Numbered from the stretch's first letter, positions 52,016 to 62,496 are shown. The stretch is DNA of 64,000 bases from Paracoccaceae bacterium (GCA_017510335.1 JAFWNM010000016.1:62001-126000); one strand, 5' to 3'. Numbers and translations: made by a program. Notes: generated by a model from the letters alone, not told the origin.

Positions 52016-53104
52016 ATGGGCGCCTATATCGCGCGACGTCTGGCCCTGATCATCCCGACCTTGTTCGGGGTGATGGTCATCAACTTCTTTCTGGTGCAAT
52101 TCGTTCCCGGTGGCCCGATCGAACAGGTCATTGCCCAGATGGAAGGGCAGGGAAATGTTTTCGGCGCGTTTGACGGGGGCGGGTCCGATGTGAATGTTGG
52201 CGTGATGGACAATGAACGCTATACAGGCGCGCGGGGTCTGCCGCCGGAATTCATTGCCCAGCTTGAACGCGAATTCGGGTTCGACAAGCCGCCGCTGGAA
52301 CGGTTCATGCATATGATGTGGAATTATATGCGGTTTGATTTCGGACAAAGCTATTTCAGGTCCATCTCGGTGGTGGATCTGGTTGTTGAAAAGCTGCCTG
52401 TATCCATCAGCTTGGGGCTTTGGTCCACCTTGATTGCCTATCTGGTGTCCATCCCGCTGGGAATAAGCAAGGCCGTGCGCGACGGGTCGCAGTTTGACAG
52501 TTTCACATCGGGGCTAATTATCGTGGCCTATGCGATACCGGGTTTCCTGTTCGCCATCCTGTTGCTGGTGCTGTTTGCAGGCGGGTCATACTGGCAGATA
52601 TTTCCCGCGCGGGGGCTGACTTCACCGCAGGAAGTGTGGGACCAGTTAACTCCGCTGGGCAAGGTGCTGGATTACTTCTGGCATATCACGCTGCCGGTGC
52701 TGGCCTCGACCATTTCGGCCTTTGCCACGCTGACGCTGCTGACAAAGAACAGCTTTCTGGAAGAAATCCGCAAACAATATGTCATAACCGCCCGCGCCAA
52801 GGGCCTGATGGAAAGCCGCGTCCTGTATGGGCATGTGTTCCGCAATGCGATGCTGATTGTCATCGCGGGGTTTCCGGCGGTGTTTGTGGGGGTGTTCTTT
52901 GGTGGGTCGCTGATCATTGAAACCATCTTCTCGCTGGATGGTCTGGGGCGGCTTGGCTTCGAAGCGGTGGTCGCGCGGGATTATCCTGTCATGTTCGGCA
53001 CGCTGTTCGTGTTCAGCCTGATCGGGCTGGTTGTGGGGCTGATTTCAGACCTGATGTATGTCTGGATCGATCCGCGCATCGACTTCGACTCCCGAGAGAC
53101 ATAG
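52016..53104 (+). CDS. yejB: Peptide ABC transporter permease (YejB type)
   Basis: The 362-residue inner-membrane permease has an N-terminal helix (about 8-30), a longer than usual periplasmic segment (about 35-110, specific to the YejB branch) and about five further helices. The EAA motif region reads [24 protein letters not shown], followed by [25 protein letters not shown]. It starts 2 bp after yejA and ends 3 bp before yejE. Confidence 0.95.
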   Translation: MGAYIARRLALIIPTLFGVMVINFFLVQFVPGGPIEQVIAQMEGQGNVFGAFDGGGSDVNVGVMDNERYTGARGLPPEFIAQLEREFGFDKPPLERFMHMMWNYMRFDFGQSYFRSISVVDLVVEKLPVSISLGLWSTLIAYLVSIPLGISKAVRDGSQFDSFTSGLIIVAYAIPGFLFAILLLVLFAGGSYWQIFPARGLTSPQEVWDQLTPLGKVLDYFWHITLPVLASTISAFATLTLLTKNSFLEEIRKQYVITARAKGLMESRVLYGHVFRNAMLIVIAGFPAVFVGVFFGGSLIIETIFSLDGLGRLGFEAVVARDYPVMFGTLFVFSLIGLVVGLISDLMYVWIDPRIDFDSRET

Positions 53105-53107
53105 ACC

Positions 53108-54316
53108 ATGGATCAACGCACAGACAGTTTGGTTCATACGCCACCGGCCCCGCGCCATGACACGGGCACAGGCGAGGCGCTGCCAAAGCGCAAGCGCCGC
53201 TTTGGCATTACCCTGTCCCCCCTGAACCAGCGCCGCTGGCACAATTTCAAGGCCAACCGCCGCGCGTTCTGGTCGTTGATCGTGTTGTTGGTGTTGTATG
53301 GCCTGTCATTGTTTGCGGAATTCATCGCCAATGACCGGCCAATCGTCATCAATTACAGGGGCAGTTACTATTTCCCTATCCATAATTTCTATCCCGAAAC
53401 CGCCTTTGGCGGGGATTTCAGGACAGAAGCCGTTTACCGCGACCGTGAGGTGCAATGCCTGATCCGCACAGGTGGGGCGGAATTGTGCCTTGACGACCCG
53501 CGCGAAGCGTTGGAACAGGCCGAAACCACCGGCATAGTTGACGGGCAGGAAATTGTTGCGGGCTGGATGGTCTGGCCACTGATTCCTTATTCCTATAACA
53601 CGGTCAATGACATTGGCCGCGCTGCCCCGTCCCCGCCCGAAAGCCGCCACTGGCTGGGCACGGATGGCACGGCGCGCGATGTGCTGGCGCGCATCATCTA
53701 TGGGTTCCGGCTGTCGATTACCTTCGCGCTGGTGGTCACGGCGCTGACATCGGTGATTGGTATTGCCGCGGGGGCCGTGCAGGGGTTTTTCGGTGGCTTG
53801 CTGGATTTGTTGTTCCAGCGCGTGATCGAATTATGGACATCGGTGCCGTCACTTTACATCATCATCATTGTATCTTCGATGTTCATGATGAATTTCTGGC
53901 TGTTGGTGTTTTTGATGACGCTGTTTGGCTGGACCGGCCTTGTGGGCGTGGTGCGTGCGGAATTCCTGCGCGCGCGCAATTTCGAATATGTCCGCGCCGC
54001 GCGTGCGCTGGGTGTGTCAAACACCACAATCATGTTTCGCCATGTCCTGCCCAATGCAATGGTGGCCACGCTGACATTCCTGCCGTTCATTGTGACGGGG
54101 GTTATCGGGTCGCTGGCCGCGCTGGATTTTCTGGGCTTTGGCCTGCCGTCCTCGGCGCCCAGTCTTGGGGAAATGACGCTTCAGGCGAAAAACAACCTGC
54201 AAGCGCCGTGGCTGGGGTTCAGTGCCTTCTTCACCTTCGCCATAATGCTGTCGCTGCTGGTGTTCATATTTGAAGGTGTGCGCGATGCCTTTGATCCGCG
54301 AAAGACCTTTTCATGA
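53108..54316 (+). CDS. yejE: Peptide ABC transporter permease (YejE type)
   Basis: The 402-residue partner of YejB has a Pro-rich cytoplasmic N-terminus, a first helix (about 54-75), a large periplasmic loop (about 80-185) with a pair of Cys (CLIRTGGAELC), and five or more helices in a DppC-like domain. The EAA loop includes YVRAARALGVSNTTIMFRHVLPNA and the end SLLVFIFEGVRDAFDPRKTF. Its stop overlaps the yejF start by 4 bases (ATGA). Confidence 0.95.
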   Translation: MDQRTDSLVHTPPAPRHDTGTGEALPKRKRRFGITLSPLNQRRWHNFKANRRAFWSLIVLLVLYGLSLFAEFIANDRPIVINYRGSYYFPIHNFYPETAFGGDFRTEAVYRDREVQCLIRTGGAELCLDDPREALEQAETTGIVDGQEIVAGWMVWPLIPYSYNTVNDIGRAAPSPPESRHWLGTDGTARDVLARIIYGFRLSITFALVVTALTSVIGIAAGAVQGFFGGLLDLLFQRVIELWTSVPSLYIIIIVSSMFMMNFWLLVFLMTLFGWTGLVGVVRAEFLRARNFEYVRAARALGVSNTTIMFRHVLPNAMVATLTFLPFIVTGVIGSLAALDFLGFGLPSSAPSLGEMTLQAKNNLQAPWLGFSAFFTFAIMLSLLVFIFEGVRDAFDPRKTFS

Positions 54317-55917
54317 CGCGTTGTCTGACTGTTGAAAACCTGTCCGTGACTTTCATGCAGGCGGGGCATGCTGTTCATGCGGTGCGTGGCGTGTCGTTTC
54401 ATGTCGACACCGGGGAAACGGTTGCCATTGTGGGCGAATCCGGTTCGGGAAAATCCGTCACCGCCTTGTCCACTGTGGGGTTGCTGCCAGATTCTGCGCA
54501 GGTCGCGGGGTCAGTTACGTTCAAGGGCCGCGAACTGGTGGGCGCAGGTGACAAGGTGCTGCGGCAGGTGCGCGGCAATGATGTCAGTTTCATCTTTCAG
54601 GAACCCATGACATCCTTGAACCCGCTGCACACCATTGAAAAGCAGATCACGGAAAGCCTGTCTTTGCATCAGGGCCTGTCAGGCGCGCCGGCGCGGGCGC
54701 GTGTGCTGGACCTGCTGGACAAGGTGGGCATTCGTGACGCTGAAAGCCGCATGTCGGCCTATCCGCACCAATTGTCGGGCGGGCAGCGCCAGCGGGTGAT
54801 GATTGCCATGGCGCTGGCCAATGGCCCGGAATTGCTGGTGGCCGATGAACCGACCACCGCGCTGGATGTGACCATTCAGGCGCAAATCCTTGAACTGCTT
54901 GTTGACCTGAAGCGCGCCGAAGGGATGAGCCTGCTGTTCATCACCCATGATCTGAACATCGTGCGGCGATTTGCCGACCGTGTGTGCGTCATGCAAGGCG
55001 GCGAGATTGTCGAACAAGGCCCCACCGCACAGCTTTTCGCGGACCCGCAGCACCCTTATACCCGCAAGCTGCTGGCGGCAGAATCCACTGGCACGCCTGA
55101 CCCTGTGCCCGTGAATGCGCCCGAAATTCTGCGAACGGACGGTTTGCGCATCTGGTTTCCCATCCAGCGCGGGTTTTTGCGGCGCACTGTGGGGCATGTG
55201 AAGGCCGTGAACGAGGCCAGCCTGACATTGCGCGCGGGCGAAACCCTTGGTGTGGTGGGGGAATCGGGGTCTGGAAAAACGACGTTGGCGCTGGCCATCT
55301 TGCGGTTGATTTCCAGTCAGGGACCGATTGTGTTCAATGGCACGGACATTCAAGGGCGCAAGTTCAAGGATTTGCGCGCGCTGCGGCGGGATTTGCAGAT
55401 CGTGTTTCAGGACCCGTTCGGCAGCCTGTCGCCGCGCATGACCATTGAACAGATCATATCCGAAGGGCTGGGCGTGCATGGTGTCCCGTCGGGCCGGTCA
55501 TCGCGCGACCTGGTTGCGGAAATCATGGAAGAAGTGGGCCTGAACCCCGCCACAATGGAACGCTACCCGCATGAGTTTTCGGGCGGCCAGCGCCAGCGCA
55601 TTGCGATTGCACGCGCCATGATCCTGCGCCCCAAACTGGTGGTTCTGGACGAACCCACATCCGCGCTGGACATGACTGTGCAGGTGCAGATTGTCGAATT
55701 GCTGCGCGCCCTGCAACGCAAGCATGGGTTGGCATATTTGTTCATCAGCCATGATTTGCGCGTTGTGCGCGCGCTGTCCCATAAGGTCATGGTCATGAAA
55801 CAGGGCGATGTGGTCGAAGCAGGCCAGATTGATCAGGTGTTTGACGCGCCACGCCATGACTATACGCGCCAGTTGCTGGCGGCAGCGTTCGACATCACGG
55901 CCATTGGCGCGGCCTGA
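54313..55917 (+). CDS. yejF: Peptide ABC transporter ATPase with two fused ATP-binding domains (YejF type)
   Basis: The 534-residue protein contains two complete ATPase domains. Domain 1 (about 1-265) has Walker [10 protein letters not shown], signature [15 protein letters not shown] and Walker [13 protein letters not shown]. Domain 2 (about 275-525) has [23 protein letters not shown] and [12 protein letters not shown]. The oligopeptide-type C-terminal extensions after each domain ([12 protein letters not shown] and [11 protein letters not shown]) are present. It completes yejABEF; one ATPase protein serves both permeases. Confidence 0.96.
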   Translation: MTRCLTVENLSVTFMQAGHAVHAVRGVSFHVDTGETVAIVGESGSGKSVTALSTVGLLPDSAQVAGSVTFKGRELVGAGDKVLRQVRGNDVSFIFQEPMTSLNPLHTIEKQITESLSLHQGLSGAPARARVLDLLDKVGIRDAESRMSAYPHQLSGGQRQRVMIAMALANGPELLVADEPTTALDVTIQAQILELLVDLKRAEGMSLLFITHDLNIVRRFADRVCVMQGGEIVEQGPTAQLFADPQHPYTRKLLAAESTGTPDPVPVNAPEILRTDGLRIWFPIQRGFLRRTVGHVKAVNEASLTLRAGETLGVVGESGSGKTTLALAILRLISSQGPIVFNGTDIQGRKFKDLRALRRDLQIVFQDPFGSLSPRMTIEQIISEGLGVHGVPSGRSSRDLVAEIMEEVGLNPATMERYPHEFSGGQRQRIAIARAMILRPKLVVLDEPTSALDMTVQVQIVELLRALQRKHGLAYLFISHDLRVVRALSHKVMVMKQGDVVEAGQIDQVFDAPRHDYTRQLLAAAFDITAIGAA

Positions 55918-55940
55918 TATCGACAAAAGGTGGGGCGCTG

Positions 55941-57155
55941 ATGAAAATTCTTTTTGTGCATCAGAACTTCCCTGGCCAATTCAGGCATCTTGCCCCGGCC
56001 CTTGTGCAGCGCGGGCATAGCGTCATTGCCCTGACGGCAGAACAAAACAGCCGTCAGACGGCGTTGCGGACCTATCGTTACCCCATGCCCGACCCTGCGC
56101 CAGACCCGCGCCATTCGCGCATGGGCACCACCTATACGGCCATGACGGACCGCGCCCACCGCGCCGCGCGCGCGGCGGTGCAGTTGCGCGACAATATTGG
56201 GTTCAGCCCTGATGTGGTGTTCGGGCATGGTGGCTGGGGCGAAACGCTGTTTCTGCGCGAAATCTGGCCTGATGCCCGCCATCTGACCTATGCGGAATTC
56301 TATTACGCCTCCAAGGGGCTGGATGTGGGGTTTGACCCTGAATTCAGCCGCAACGACATTAGCGGGCAGTTTTCGGTTGTTGCCCGTCAGGCCCATCTGG
56401 CGCTGTCCATGGTGCAGGCTGATGCGGCCGTGTCCCCCACCGAATGGCAGGCCGACAGTTTTCCGGCCCCCTTTCGGGACAAGATCACCATTACCCATGA
56501 TGGAATCGATACGGATTATCTTACACCTGACCCCTTGGCGCGCTATCAGGTTCCCGGCGGTCCGTTGCTGTATGCTGGCGACGAGGTTCTGACCTTCGTT
56601 GCGCGTAACCTGGAACCCTATCGCGGGGCGCATATTTTTTTGCGCTGCTTGCCTGATGTGCTGGCCGCGCGACCCGGCGTGCATGTGGTGATTGTCGGCG
56701 GAGATGGGGCCAGTTACGGGGCACCCCCCCGCCATGGCAGTTGGAAGGACCAGTTCCTGCGCGAAGTGCAAGGCCGGCTGGACATGTCGCGTGTGCATTT
56801 CACCGGGCGCGTGCCCTATGGCGACTTCATGTCGATCATGCGCATAAGTCGTGTGCATGCCTACCTGACAGTGCCCTTTGTTTTGTCGTGGTCGCTACTG
56901 GAAGCCATGAGCATGGGCGCCTGTATCGTTGCATCCCGCACCGGCCCCGTGGAGGAAGTTATCACAGATACCGAGAATGGCCGCCTGGTCGATTTCTTCG
57001 ATGTGGACCGCTGGTCGGAAATGCTGGTGGATGCGCTGGAAGCACCCCATCGATATGACCGCATGCGCGACGCTGCGCGCCGCACGATTGTTGAAAACTA
57101 TGACTTGAAGCGTGTTTGCCTGCCGCGCCTAATCAGGTTTGTCGAAGAAGGGTGA
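55941..57155 (+). CDS. GT4-type glycosyltransferase
   Basis: The 404-residue protein begins MKILFVHQNFPGQFRHLAPALVQRGHSV, a typical GT-B N-terminal acceptor domain. The C-terminal domain has VARNLEPYRGAHIFLRCLPDV, a nucleotide-sugar region VHFTGRVPYGDFMSIMRIS and the family E-x7-E-like segment SWSLLEAMSMGACIVASRTGPVEEVI in parts. No membrane helix. Donor and acceptor are unknown; a role in surface polysaccharide is likely. It starts 24 bp after yejF on the same strand and may be read from that operon, though no link in function is obvious. Confidence 0.9.
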   Translation: MKILFVHQNFPGQFRHLAPALVQRGHSVIALTAEQNSRQTALRTYRYPMPDPAPDPRHSRMGTTYTAMTDRAHRAARAAVQLRDNIGFSPDVVFGHGGWGETLFLREIWPDARHLTYAEFYYASKGLDVGFDPEFSRNDISGQFSVVARQAHLALSMVQADAAVSPTEWQADSFPAPFRDKITITHDGIDTDYLTPDPLARYQVPGGPLLYAGDEVLTFVARNLEPYRGAHIFLRCLPDVLAARPGVHVVIVGGDGASYGAPPRHGSWKDQFLREVQGRLDMSRVHFTGRVPYGDFMSIMRISRVHAYLTVPFVLSWSLLEAMSMGACIVASRTGPVEEVITDTENGRLVDFFDVDRWSEMLVDALEAPHRYDRMRDAARRTIVENYDLKRVCLPRLIRFVEEG

Positions 57156-57157
57156 AC

Positions 57158-57185
57158 GCGAACGGGCCCCCCCTTCGCCGTTTTT
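57158..57185 (+). terminator. Weak terminator-like hairpin after the glycosyltransferase
   Basis: GCGAA (57158-57162) can pair with TTCGC (57174-57178), then CG and TTTTT (57181-57185). The stem is only 5 bp and the T-run touches the hemN stop, so the call is tentative. Confidence 0.35.
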
Positions 57186-58540
57186 CATACAGCAGAACTA
57201 TGGCCTGTCTTCGCCATGGCATATTCATCAAAAATGGTGGCAATCATGCGGGTAAGGGGGCGCCCTTCCGTGGGGATCGCCAGACCAGTAGATGTGCGTT
57301 TGACGAATTCGCCATATTTCAGAACGGCCAGATCAAAGATCTGGTCCACCTCTGTCGGGTTTGCGCCCAGATCCTTCACCAATTCCTCACGGTTGATTGC
57401 GAAGTCGCACATCAGCGCTTCGATCGCGCGCCCGCGCCATATATCGGCTGGCGTGAACACATGCCCGCGCGCTGTGGCAAACTGTCCGGCATGCACGGAT
57501 TTTTTCCAATCCGCTGTTGCAGGGGCGTTTTGCGCAAACCCTTGCGGAAACCGCGAAATCGACGATGCGCCCAGCCCGATCAACACAGGCGATGTATCAT
57601 CGGTATAGCCTTGGAAATTCCGGCGCAGGGTTCCGGTTGCGGCCGCCTTGGCCATGCTGTCATGGGGGCGCGCGAAATGGTCGATGCCAATTTCATCATA
57701 CCCGTCCCACATGAACAGGCGACGTGCCGTGTCGAACAGTTCCAGGCGTTCTTCGGGGCGTGGCAGTGTTTCTGACGGTATCATTTGCTGACGCCGCGCC
57801 ATCCATGGCACATGCGCATACCCATACAGCGCCACGCGGTCGGGGTTCAGCGACAGAAGTTTCTGCACCGAATCCGCGATACGCTTTGGTGTCTGGTGCG
57901 GCAGACCATACAGGATATCCGCGTTCAGGCTGGCAATGCCGCGCGCACGCAAACCGTCAACAGCGGCTTTCGTAATCTCGAAGCTTTGGTCGCGCCCGAT
58001 GATTTTCTGGATTTCGGGGTCAAAATCCTGCACCCCGATGGATGCGCGGTTCATTCCGGCTTCGGCCAGGGCATCAAGGCGGGTATCGTCGATTTCATTG
58101 GGGTCAATCTCAACCGAGAATTCGCCGCCTTCTGCCATGGGGGCAATGTCGAACACCAACGCGGCCAATTCGCGCATTTGCGCTGCAGGCATCAGCGTCG
58201 GTGTGCCGCCACCCCAATGGAAGCGCGACAGGCGCACATCTGCGGGCAAAATGGTGCGCAACAGTTCCAGTTCGGCGCGCAACGACTCGATATAGGCCAG
58301 CACGGGCGCATCGCTGCTGGTTCCTTGGGTGCGACATGCGCAGAACCAGCACAATCTGCGACAGAACGGCACATGCAGGTAAAGCGAAATTTCGCTTCCT
58401 GCAGGGATTTGCTGAATCCAGCTGGCCATTGTGCTGCCGCGCAGGTCAGAAGAGAACTGCGGCGCCGTCGGATAGCTTGTATACCGCGGCACGCGCGCGT
58501 CAAACAGGCCAAGCTTACTAAGTTGCGAAATATAAGACAT
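57185..58540 (-). CDS. hemN: Oxygen-independent coproporphyrinogen III oxidase
   Basis: HemN is the anaerobic radical-SAM enzyme that makes protoporphyrinogen IX for haem and bacteriochlorophyll. The 451-residue product has RVPRYTSYPTAPQF, the cluster motif C60-x3-C64-x2-C67 in VPFCRRLCWFCAC and the SAM region WGGGTPTLM. The family extra Cys after the motif (CAC) is present. The start ATG at 58540 has no ribosome site. A perfect FNR box is centred 42 bp upstream, so a promoter activated at the usual -41.5 position would start the RNA at or next to the ATG. Divergent from fnrL. Confidence 0.96.
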   Translation of the reverse strand: MSYISQLSKLGLFDARVPRYTSYPTAPQFSSDLRGSTMASWIQQIPAGSEISLYLHVPFCRRLCWFCACRTQGTSSDAPVLAYIESLRAELELLRTILPADVRLSRFHWGGGTPTLMPAAQMRELAALVFDIAPMAEGGEFSVEIDPNEIDDTRLDALAEAGMNRASIGVQDFDPEIQKIIGRDQSFEITKAAVDGLRARGIASLNADILYGLPHQTPKRIADSVQKLLSLNPDRVALYGYAHVPWMARRQQMIPSETLPRPEERLELFDTARRLFMWDGYDEIGIDHFARPHDSMAKAAATGTLRRNFQGYTDDTSPVLIGLGASSISRFPQGFAQNAPATADWKKSVHAGQFATARGHVFTPADIWRGRAIEALMCDFAINREELVKDLGANPTEVDQIFDLAVLKYGEFVKRTSTGLAIPTEGRPLTRMIATIFDEYAMAKTGHSSAV

Positions 58541-58575
58541 GCATGTAAGGTATACTTAGGAAATGGCAAAACTCT

Positions 58576-58589
58576 TTGATGTAGATCAA
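58576..58589. promoter_or_regulatory. FNR/FnrL box between hemN and fnrL
   Basis: TTGAT-GTAG-ATCAA is a perfect match to the FNR consensus TTGAT-N4-ATCAA. Its centre lies 42 bp before the hemN ATG, suited to activation of hemN, and the box ends 5 bp before the fnrL ATG, where binding would block fnrL transcription (negative autoregulation). Confidence 0.92.
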
Positions 58590-58594
58590 CCAGC

Positions 58595-59347
58595 ATGACG
58601 CGCGTTACACCAAAAATTCAGGCAGCCGGGCATGATTGCACAGCATGCCCCATTCGCCACCGTGCCGTTTGCGCCCGTTGCGAAGCTGATGAACTGCAGG
58701 TTCTTGAGCAGATCAAGTATTATCGCAGTTTCGAAGCCGGCCAAACCGTCGTCTGGGCGGGTGACACCATGGATTTTGTCGCTTCTGTCGTGACAGGCAT
58801 TGCCACGCTTAGCCAGACCATGGAAGACGGGCGCCGCCAGATGGTCGGGCTTTTGCTGCCATCGGATTTTGCCGGTCGTCCCGGACGGGCCACGTCCGCC
58901 TATGATGTCACGGCGGCCACAGATCTGGTGATGTGCTGTTTTCGCAGGAAACCTTTTGAAAGCCTGATGCTCAGCACACCGCATATCGGGCAGCGCCTGC
59001 TGGAAATGACGCTGGACGAACTGGACGCTGCGCGTGAATGGATGCTGCTTCTTGGGCGCAAGACCGCCCGCGAAAAGATAGCAAGCCTGCTGTGCATCAT
59101 TGCCCGGCGGGATGCGTCCTTGCAACTAAGCCAGACACATGGGGAACTGCGTTTTGACCTGCCCCTGACCCGCGAAGCGATGTCGGAATATCTGGGTCTG
59201 ACGCTGGAAACCGTCAGCCGCCAAATGTCGAGCCTGCGCCGCGAAGGGCTGATCCTGACCGAAGGAAAGCGCCACATCATCATACCGGATTTCGACCGTC
59301 TTCTTGAAGAAACCGGTGATGATTCGGATGGTGGTTTTCTGGTCTGA
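58595..59347 (+). CDS. fnrL: FnrL, oxygen-sensing Crp/Fnr-family regulator
   Basis: FnrL senses oxygen through a 4Fe-4S cluster and controls genes for microaerobic and anaerobic life. The 250-residue product has the N-terminal ligands Cys15, Cys18 and Cys26 (CTACPIRHRAVC) and a fourth at Cys114 or Cys115 (LVMCCFRR), a cyclic-nucleotide-like fold, a dimer helix (LDELDAAREWMLLLG) and a helix-turn-helix with recognition segment LTLETVSRQMSSL, where E-x-x-SR reads the TTGAT half-site. No ribosome site precedes the ATG. Strong match to Rhodobacter FnrL. Confidence 0.97.
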   Translation: MTRVTPKIQAAGHDCTACPIRHRAVCARCEADELQVLEQIKYYRSFEAGQTVVWAGDTMDFVASVVTGIATLSQTMEDGRRQMVGLLLPSDFAGRPGRATSAYDVTAATDLVMCCFRRKPFESLMLSTPHIGQRLLEMTLDELDAAREWMLLLGRKTAREKIASLLCIIARRDASLQLSQTHGELRFDLPLTREAMSEYLGLTLETVSRQMSSLRREGLILTEGKRHIIIPDFDRLLEETGDDSDGGFLV

Positions 59348-59744
59348 CCGGCGTTGCTTATGCTGGACCGGCAGGCAATGCGTGGTCAGGCCATATGATG
59401 CGGATATGCGCATTTCTGTGTTTTCTGATGATTGCCTTCTATCCCCCAGCCGGACACTGCGCCTGGTCAGGTGGTAAGTTTTGCCGCGACGGGCGCACAT
59501 AGTCACGACATGCCATGCCGGACGGGTTGCAAACCTACATAGTGGCCGAATTTCATACCTTACTGAATGCCTATGAACGCGACATGTCTTTGGTGCGCGG
59601 CATGAATGGGGCCTGATCGGGGGACTTGGCCCCGTTTCAGGGATGACATGTGGTGCAAGCGTTTTGGCCTTTTCCTGCCCGGTCAGAAACACGCTAAGCT
59701 TCTGTTCTGGCGTAATTTCGAAACGGAAAAGCCCCTTAACTTCG
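59348..59744. other. 397-bp gap between fnrL and uspA, no gene recognised
   Basis: The two flanking genes converge here. Open frames on both strands are short or are shadows. One minus-strand frame directly behind uspA reads like ordinary protein for about 35 codons (around 59640-59760, with FRFEITPEQKLSVFL) but lacks a start, a ribosome site and a recognisable family. No clear terminator was found. Confidence 0.5.
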
Positions 59745-60584
59745 TCAATGTGCCAGAAACACCGCGCAAGGCGTGTCTTCCAGCATGTCACGCGTCGCAC
59801 CGCCAAGGATAGCTTCGCGCAAGCGTGACCGCCCATACGCCCCCATGACCAGCAAATCCGCGGATTGGTCATGCAGGTGCCTGCGCAGGACATCGCTGGT
59901 GCGCGGCAAGGCGCGTGCCAGAACGGACACATCGGCCTGAACGCCGTGGCGCACCAGCATCTGGGCCAGCAAGCCGCCCGGATCGGACCGTTCCGCACCG
60001 TGCGACGGCGGGTCAATGATCACCATGTTGACAAGATCGGCCTGTGTCATGATCGGCAGGGCCGCGCGTGTTGCATGCAGGGCCTCGTCGCTTTGGTTCC
60101 AGGCCAGAACCACCTTGTTGAAATCCGGCAGCTTGGCGCCCGGTTTCGGCAGCACCAGCACGGGGGCGTCCCCTTCAAACAATGCGGATTCCACAATCAC
60201 CTCGTCTTGTGGTCCGCGCCCTGCGCCATAGGGCAGCGGTAGGACCACCAGATCAGAGAACCGCGCCTTCAGCCCGACATAGGACGCAACGCCGCCCAGT
60301 GACAAAACCGCTCTGTCCGTGCTCCAGCGTATGTCGCACCCGCGCAGGATATCGCGCACCTTGTCTTGCAGCGCATCGGCGGTTGCCTTGGCTGCGTCTA
60401 TGGAATCCTGATAGATGATTGCGGGCGCACCAGCATAAAAACCCATGCTTTGCGTGGTATCCACGCCAAGGCAGCACACCTCCAGATGGGCGTCAAAGCG
60501 CTGTGCAAGGTCGGTGGCAGATTGTAACAGCGCTTGAAGGCCTGTTTCGGTAGCAACGAATGTGACCAGGGATTTGTAGGACAT
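59745..60584 (-). CDS. uspA: Universal stress protein with two UspA domains
   Basis: The 279-residue product has two tandem Usp-like domains. The first (about 1-140) is degenerate; the second (about 150-279) ends with LLVMGAYGRSRLREAILGGATRDML, the G-x2-G-x9-G-(S/T) ATP-binding pattern of UspA. An AAGGAG site precedes the ATG. It is divergent from ccoN and faces fnrL, an arrangement typical of FnrL-controlled regions in Rhodobacter, so it is probably induced at low oxygen. Confidence 0.92.
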   Translation of the reverse strand: MSYKSLVTFVATETGLQALLQSATDLAQRFDAHLEVCCLGVDTTQSMGFYAGAPAIIYQDSIDAAKATADALQDKVRDILRGCDIRWSTDRAVLSLGGVASYVGLKARFSDLVVLPLPYGAGRGPQDEVIVESALFEGDAPVLVLPKPGAKLPDFNKVVLAWNQSDEALHATRAALPIMTQADLVNMVIIDPPSHGAERSDPGGLLAQMLVRHGVQADVSVLARALPRTSDVLRRHLHDQSADLLVMGAYGRSRLREAILGGATRDMLEDTPCAVFLAH

Positions 60585-60891
60585 CGTGAGCTCCTTTCTT
60601 TAAGTGTGCCGTGAAGATCGGTCTGATGTTTTCGCGCTTACAGGCGTAAAATCACACTCCTGACGCTGCGGTGCAGCGCCGGACACCCGTTGAAAACCTC
60701 GTGCTGACGGGCATCTCCCCTGCACCATGCCTGATTATTTCCCCTTAAACATTGATCTGACGCAAATAATTCAATTGCGAAATTTGACCTGAATCAAAGT
60801 TCTTGTCACCGGCCCGTGACAAAACGCACCATGCTAAACTGTCCGTGTTATATGTAATAAGATAGCAGGATGATAATAAGGGACGCAGATC
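60585..60891. promoter_or_regulatory. Shared uspA/ccoN promoter region
   Basis: This 307-bp divergent intergenic region holds no gene. It has an FNR box at 60784-60797 and a weaker FNR-like sequence, TTGAT-CTGA-CGCAA, at 60752-60765. A GGGACGC-type weak ribosome site lies before ccoN. Low-oxygen induction of both flanking genes is likely. Confidence 0.7.
60784..60797. promoter_or_regulatory. FNR/FnrL box upstream of ccoN
   Basis: TTGAC-CTGA-ATCAA differs from the FNR consensus by one base. It is centred 101 bp before the ccoN ATG and about 206 bp before uspA. FnrL control of ccoNOQP is established in Rhodobacter. Confidence 0.85.
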
Positions 60892-62496
60892 ATGTGGGAT
60901 TACTTGAAGCTTGCTGTATTGGGGGTGGTCGTGGTTGTCGCTGCGATTGCTGCCAGTATGGCACGCGATTTGCCTTATTTGGTCCACATGCTGGTGATCA
61001 TGCTTGCAGCAGCAATCACCTTCATGTGGCAAATTCGCCGTGTCGGGGAACCGGCCATTGTGGCGAATCCAAATGAATATATGGACGGACCCGTTCGTTT
61101 TGGCGTGGTCGCAACGGCCTTTTGGGGGGTTGTGGGCTTTCTGGTTGGTGTTGTCATCGCATTTCAGTTGGCATGGCCAGAGCTGAACTTCCAATGGGCG
61201 CAAGGGTATTTGAATTTCGGGCGTCTGCGTCCCCTGCACACCTCTGCGGTGATTTTCGCGTTTGGGGGCAATGCGCTTATTGCGACTGCGTTCTATGTTG
61301 TGCAGCGCACCTCGGCCTCGCGGCTTTGGGGCGGTGGTCTGGCGTGGTTCGTATTCTGGGGCTATCAGATTTTCATCGTCATGGCCGCGACAGGCTATGT
61401 GTTGGGGTCCAGCCAGGGCAATGAATATGCCGAACCCGAATGGCTGACCGATTTGTGGCTGACCGTCGTTTGGGTTGCGTTCCTTGCGGTTTACATGGGC
61501 ACAGTCATCAACCGGCGCGAACCGCATATCTATGTGGCCAACTGGTTCTACATCGCGTTTATTGTGACTGTTGCAATGCTGCACCTTGTCAACAATGCCG
61601 CGATTCCGGTGTCGTTCCTTGGGTCGAAATCGGTTCCTGTGTGGTCGGGGGTCCAGTCTGCCATGATCCAGTGGTGGTATGGCCATAACGCTGTGGGCTT
61701 CTTCCTGACGGCCGGTTTTCTGGGCATGATGTATTATTTCATTCCCAAACAAGCGGAACGTCCGGTTTACAGCTACAAACTGTCCATTATGCATTTCTGG
61801 GCGCTGATCTTCCTGTATATCTGGGCTGGTCCGCACCATCTGCATTACACGGCGCTGCCTGACTGGGCGCAGACACTGGGCATGACATTTTCGATCATGC
61901 TGTGGATGCCGTCTTGGGGGGGCATGATCAACGGCCTGATGACGTTGTCGGGCGCATGGGACAAGCTGCGCACGGACCCCATCATCCGCATGATGGTTGT
62001 TGCTGTGGGCTTCTACGGGATGGCCACGTTTGAAGGGCCGATGATGTCGATCAAGGCTGTGAACAGCCTGTCGCATTACACGGACTGGACCATTGGCCAT
62101 GTGCATTCCGGCGCGCTGGGCTGGAACGGCATGATCACCTTCGGGGCGCTCTACTACTTGGTGCCGAAACTGTGGCAGCGCGAGGGGCTGTATAGCCTGC
62201 GGCTGGTCAGCTGGCATTTCTGGTTGGCGACCATCGGGATCGTTCTTTATGCGGCGTCCATGTGGGTGACCGGCATCATGGAAGGTCTGATGTGGCGCGA
62301 AGTCGATGCGCAAGGCTTCCTTGTCAATTCGTTCGCGGACACGGTTGCGGCCAAGTTCCCGATGTATGTGGTGCGGGGTCTGGGCGGAACGCTGTTCCTG
62401 CTGGGCGCGATCATCATGTGCTATAACCTGTGGAAAACTGTGACGAGCACGGCGGCAAGACAGCCCGCCCGCGCCGCCGCAGTGCCCGCTGAATAA
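60892..62496 (+). CDS. ccoN: cbb3-type cytochrome c oxidase subunit I
   Basis: CcoN is the catalytic haem b/b3-CuB subunit of the high-affinity cbb3 oxidase. The 534-residue protein has about 12 to 14 membrane helices, the low-spin haem ligand region [19 protein letters not shown], the CuB ligands in [22 protein letters not shown] and [14 protein letters not shown], and haem b3 ligands in [19 protein letters not shown]. Length is normal. It opens the operon ccoNOQP, 14 bp before ccoO, under an FNR box. Confidence 0.98.
   Translation: MWDYLKLAVLGVVVVVAAIAASMARDLPYLVHMLVIMLAAAITFMWQIRRVGEPAIVANPNEYMDGPVRFGVVATAFWGVVGFLVGVVIAFQLAWPELNFQWAQGYLNFGRLRPLHTSAVIFAFGGNALIATAFYVVQRTSASRLWGGGLAWFVFWGYQIFIVMAATGYVLGSSQGNEYAEPEWLTDLWLTVVWVAFLAVYMGTVINRREPHIYVANWFYIAFIVTVAMLHLVNNAAIPVSFLGSKSVPVWSGVQSAMIQWWYGHNAVGFFLTAGFLGMMYYFIPKQAERPVYSYKLSIMHFWALIFLYIWAGPHHLHYTALPDWAQTLGMTFSIMLWMPSWGGMINGLMTLSGAWDKLRTDPIIRMMVVAVGFYGMATFEGPMMSIKAVNSLSHYTDWTIGHVHSGALGWNGMITFGALYYLVPKLWQREGLYSLRLVSWHFWLATIGIVLYAASMWVTGIMEGLMWREVDAQGFLVNSFADTVAAKFPMYVVRGLGGTLFLLGAIIMCYNLWKTVTSTAARQPARAAAVPAE

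Noticed and set aside
59640-59760. Protein-like minus-strand frame behind uspA, possible gene remnant
   Set aside because: Only about 35 codons look ordinary, without start, ribosome site or family; too little to call a pseudogene.
60752-60765. Second FNR box before ccoN (TTGAT-CTGA-CGCAA)
   Set aside because: Only one half-site is good; the other matches at three of five positions. Mentioned in the promoter entry but not called as a site.
60745-62313. A 522-codon open frame on the minus strand
   Set aside because: It mirrors ccoN exactly and encodes a His/Pro/Arg-rich sequence with no family resemblance.
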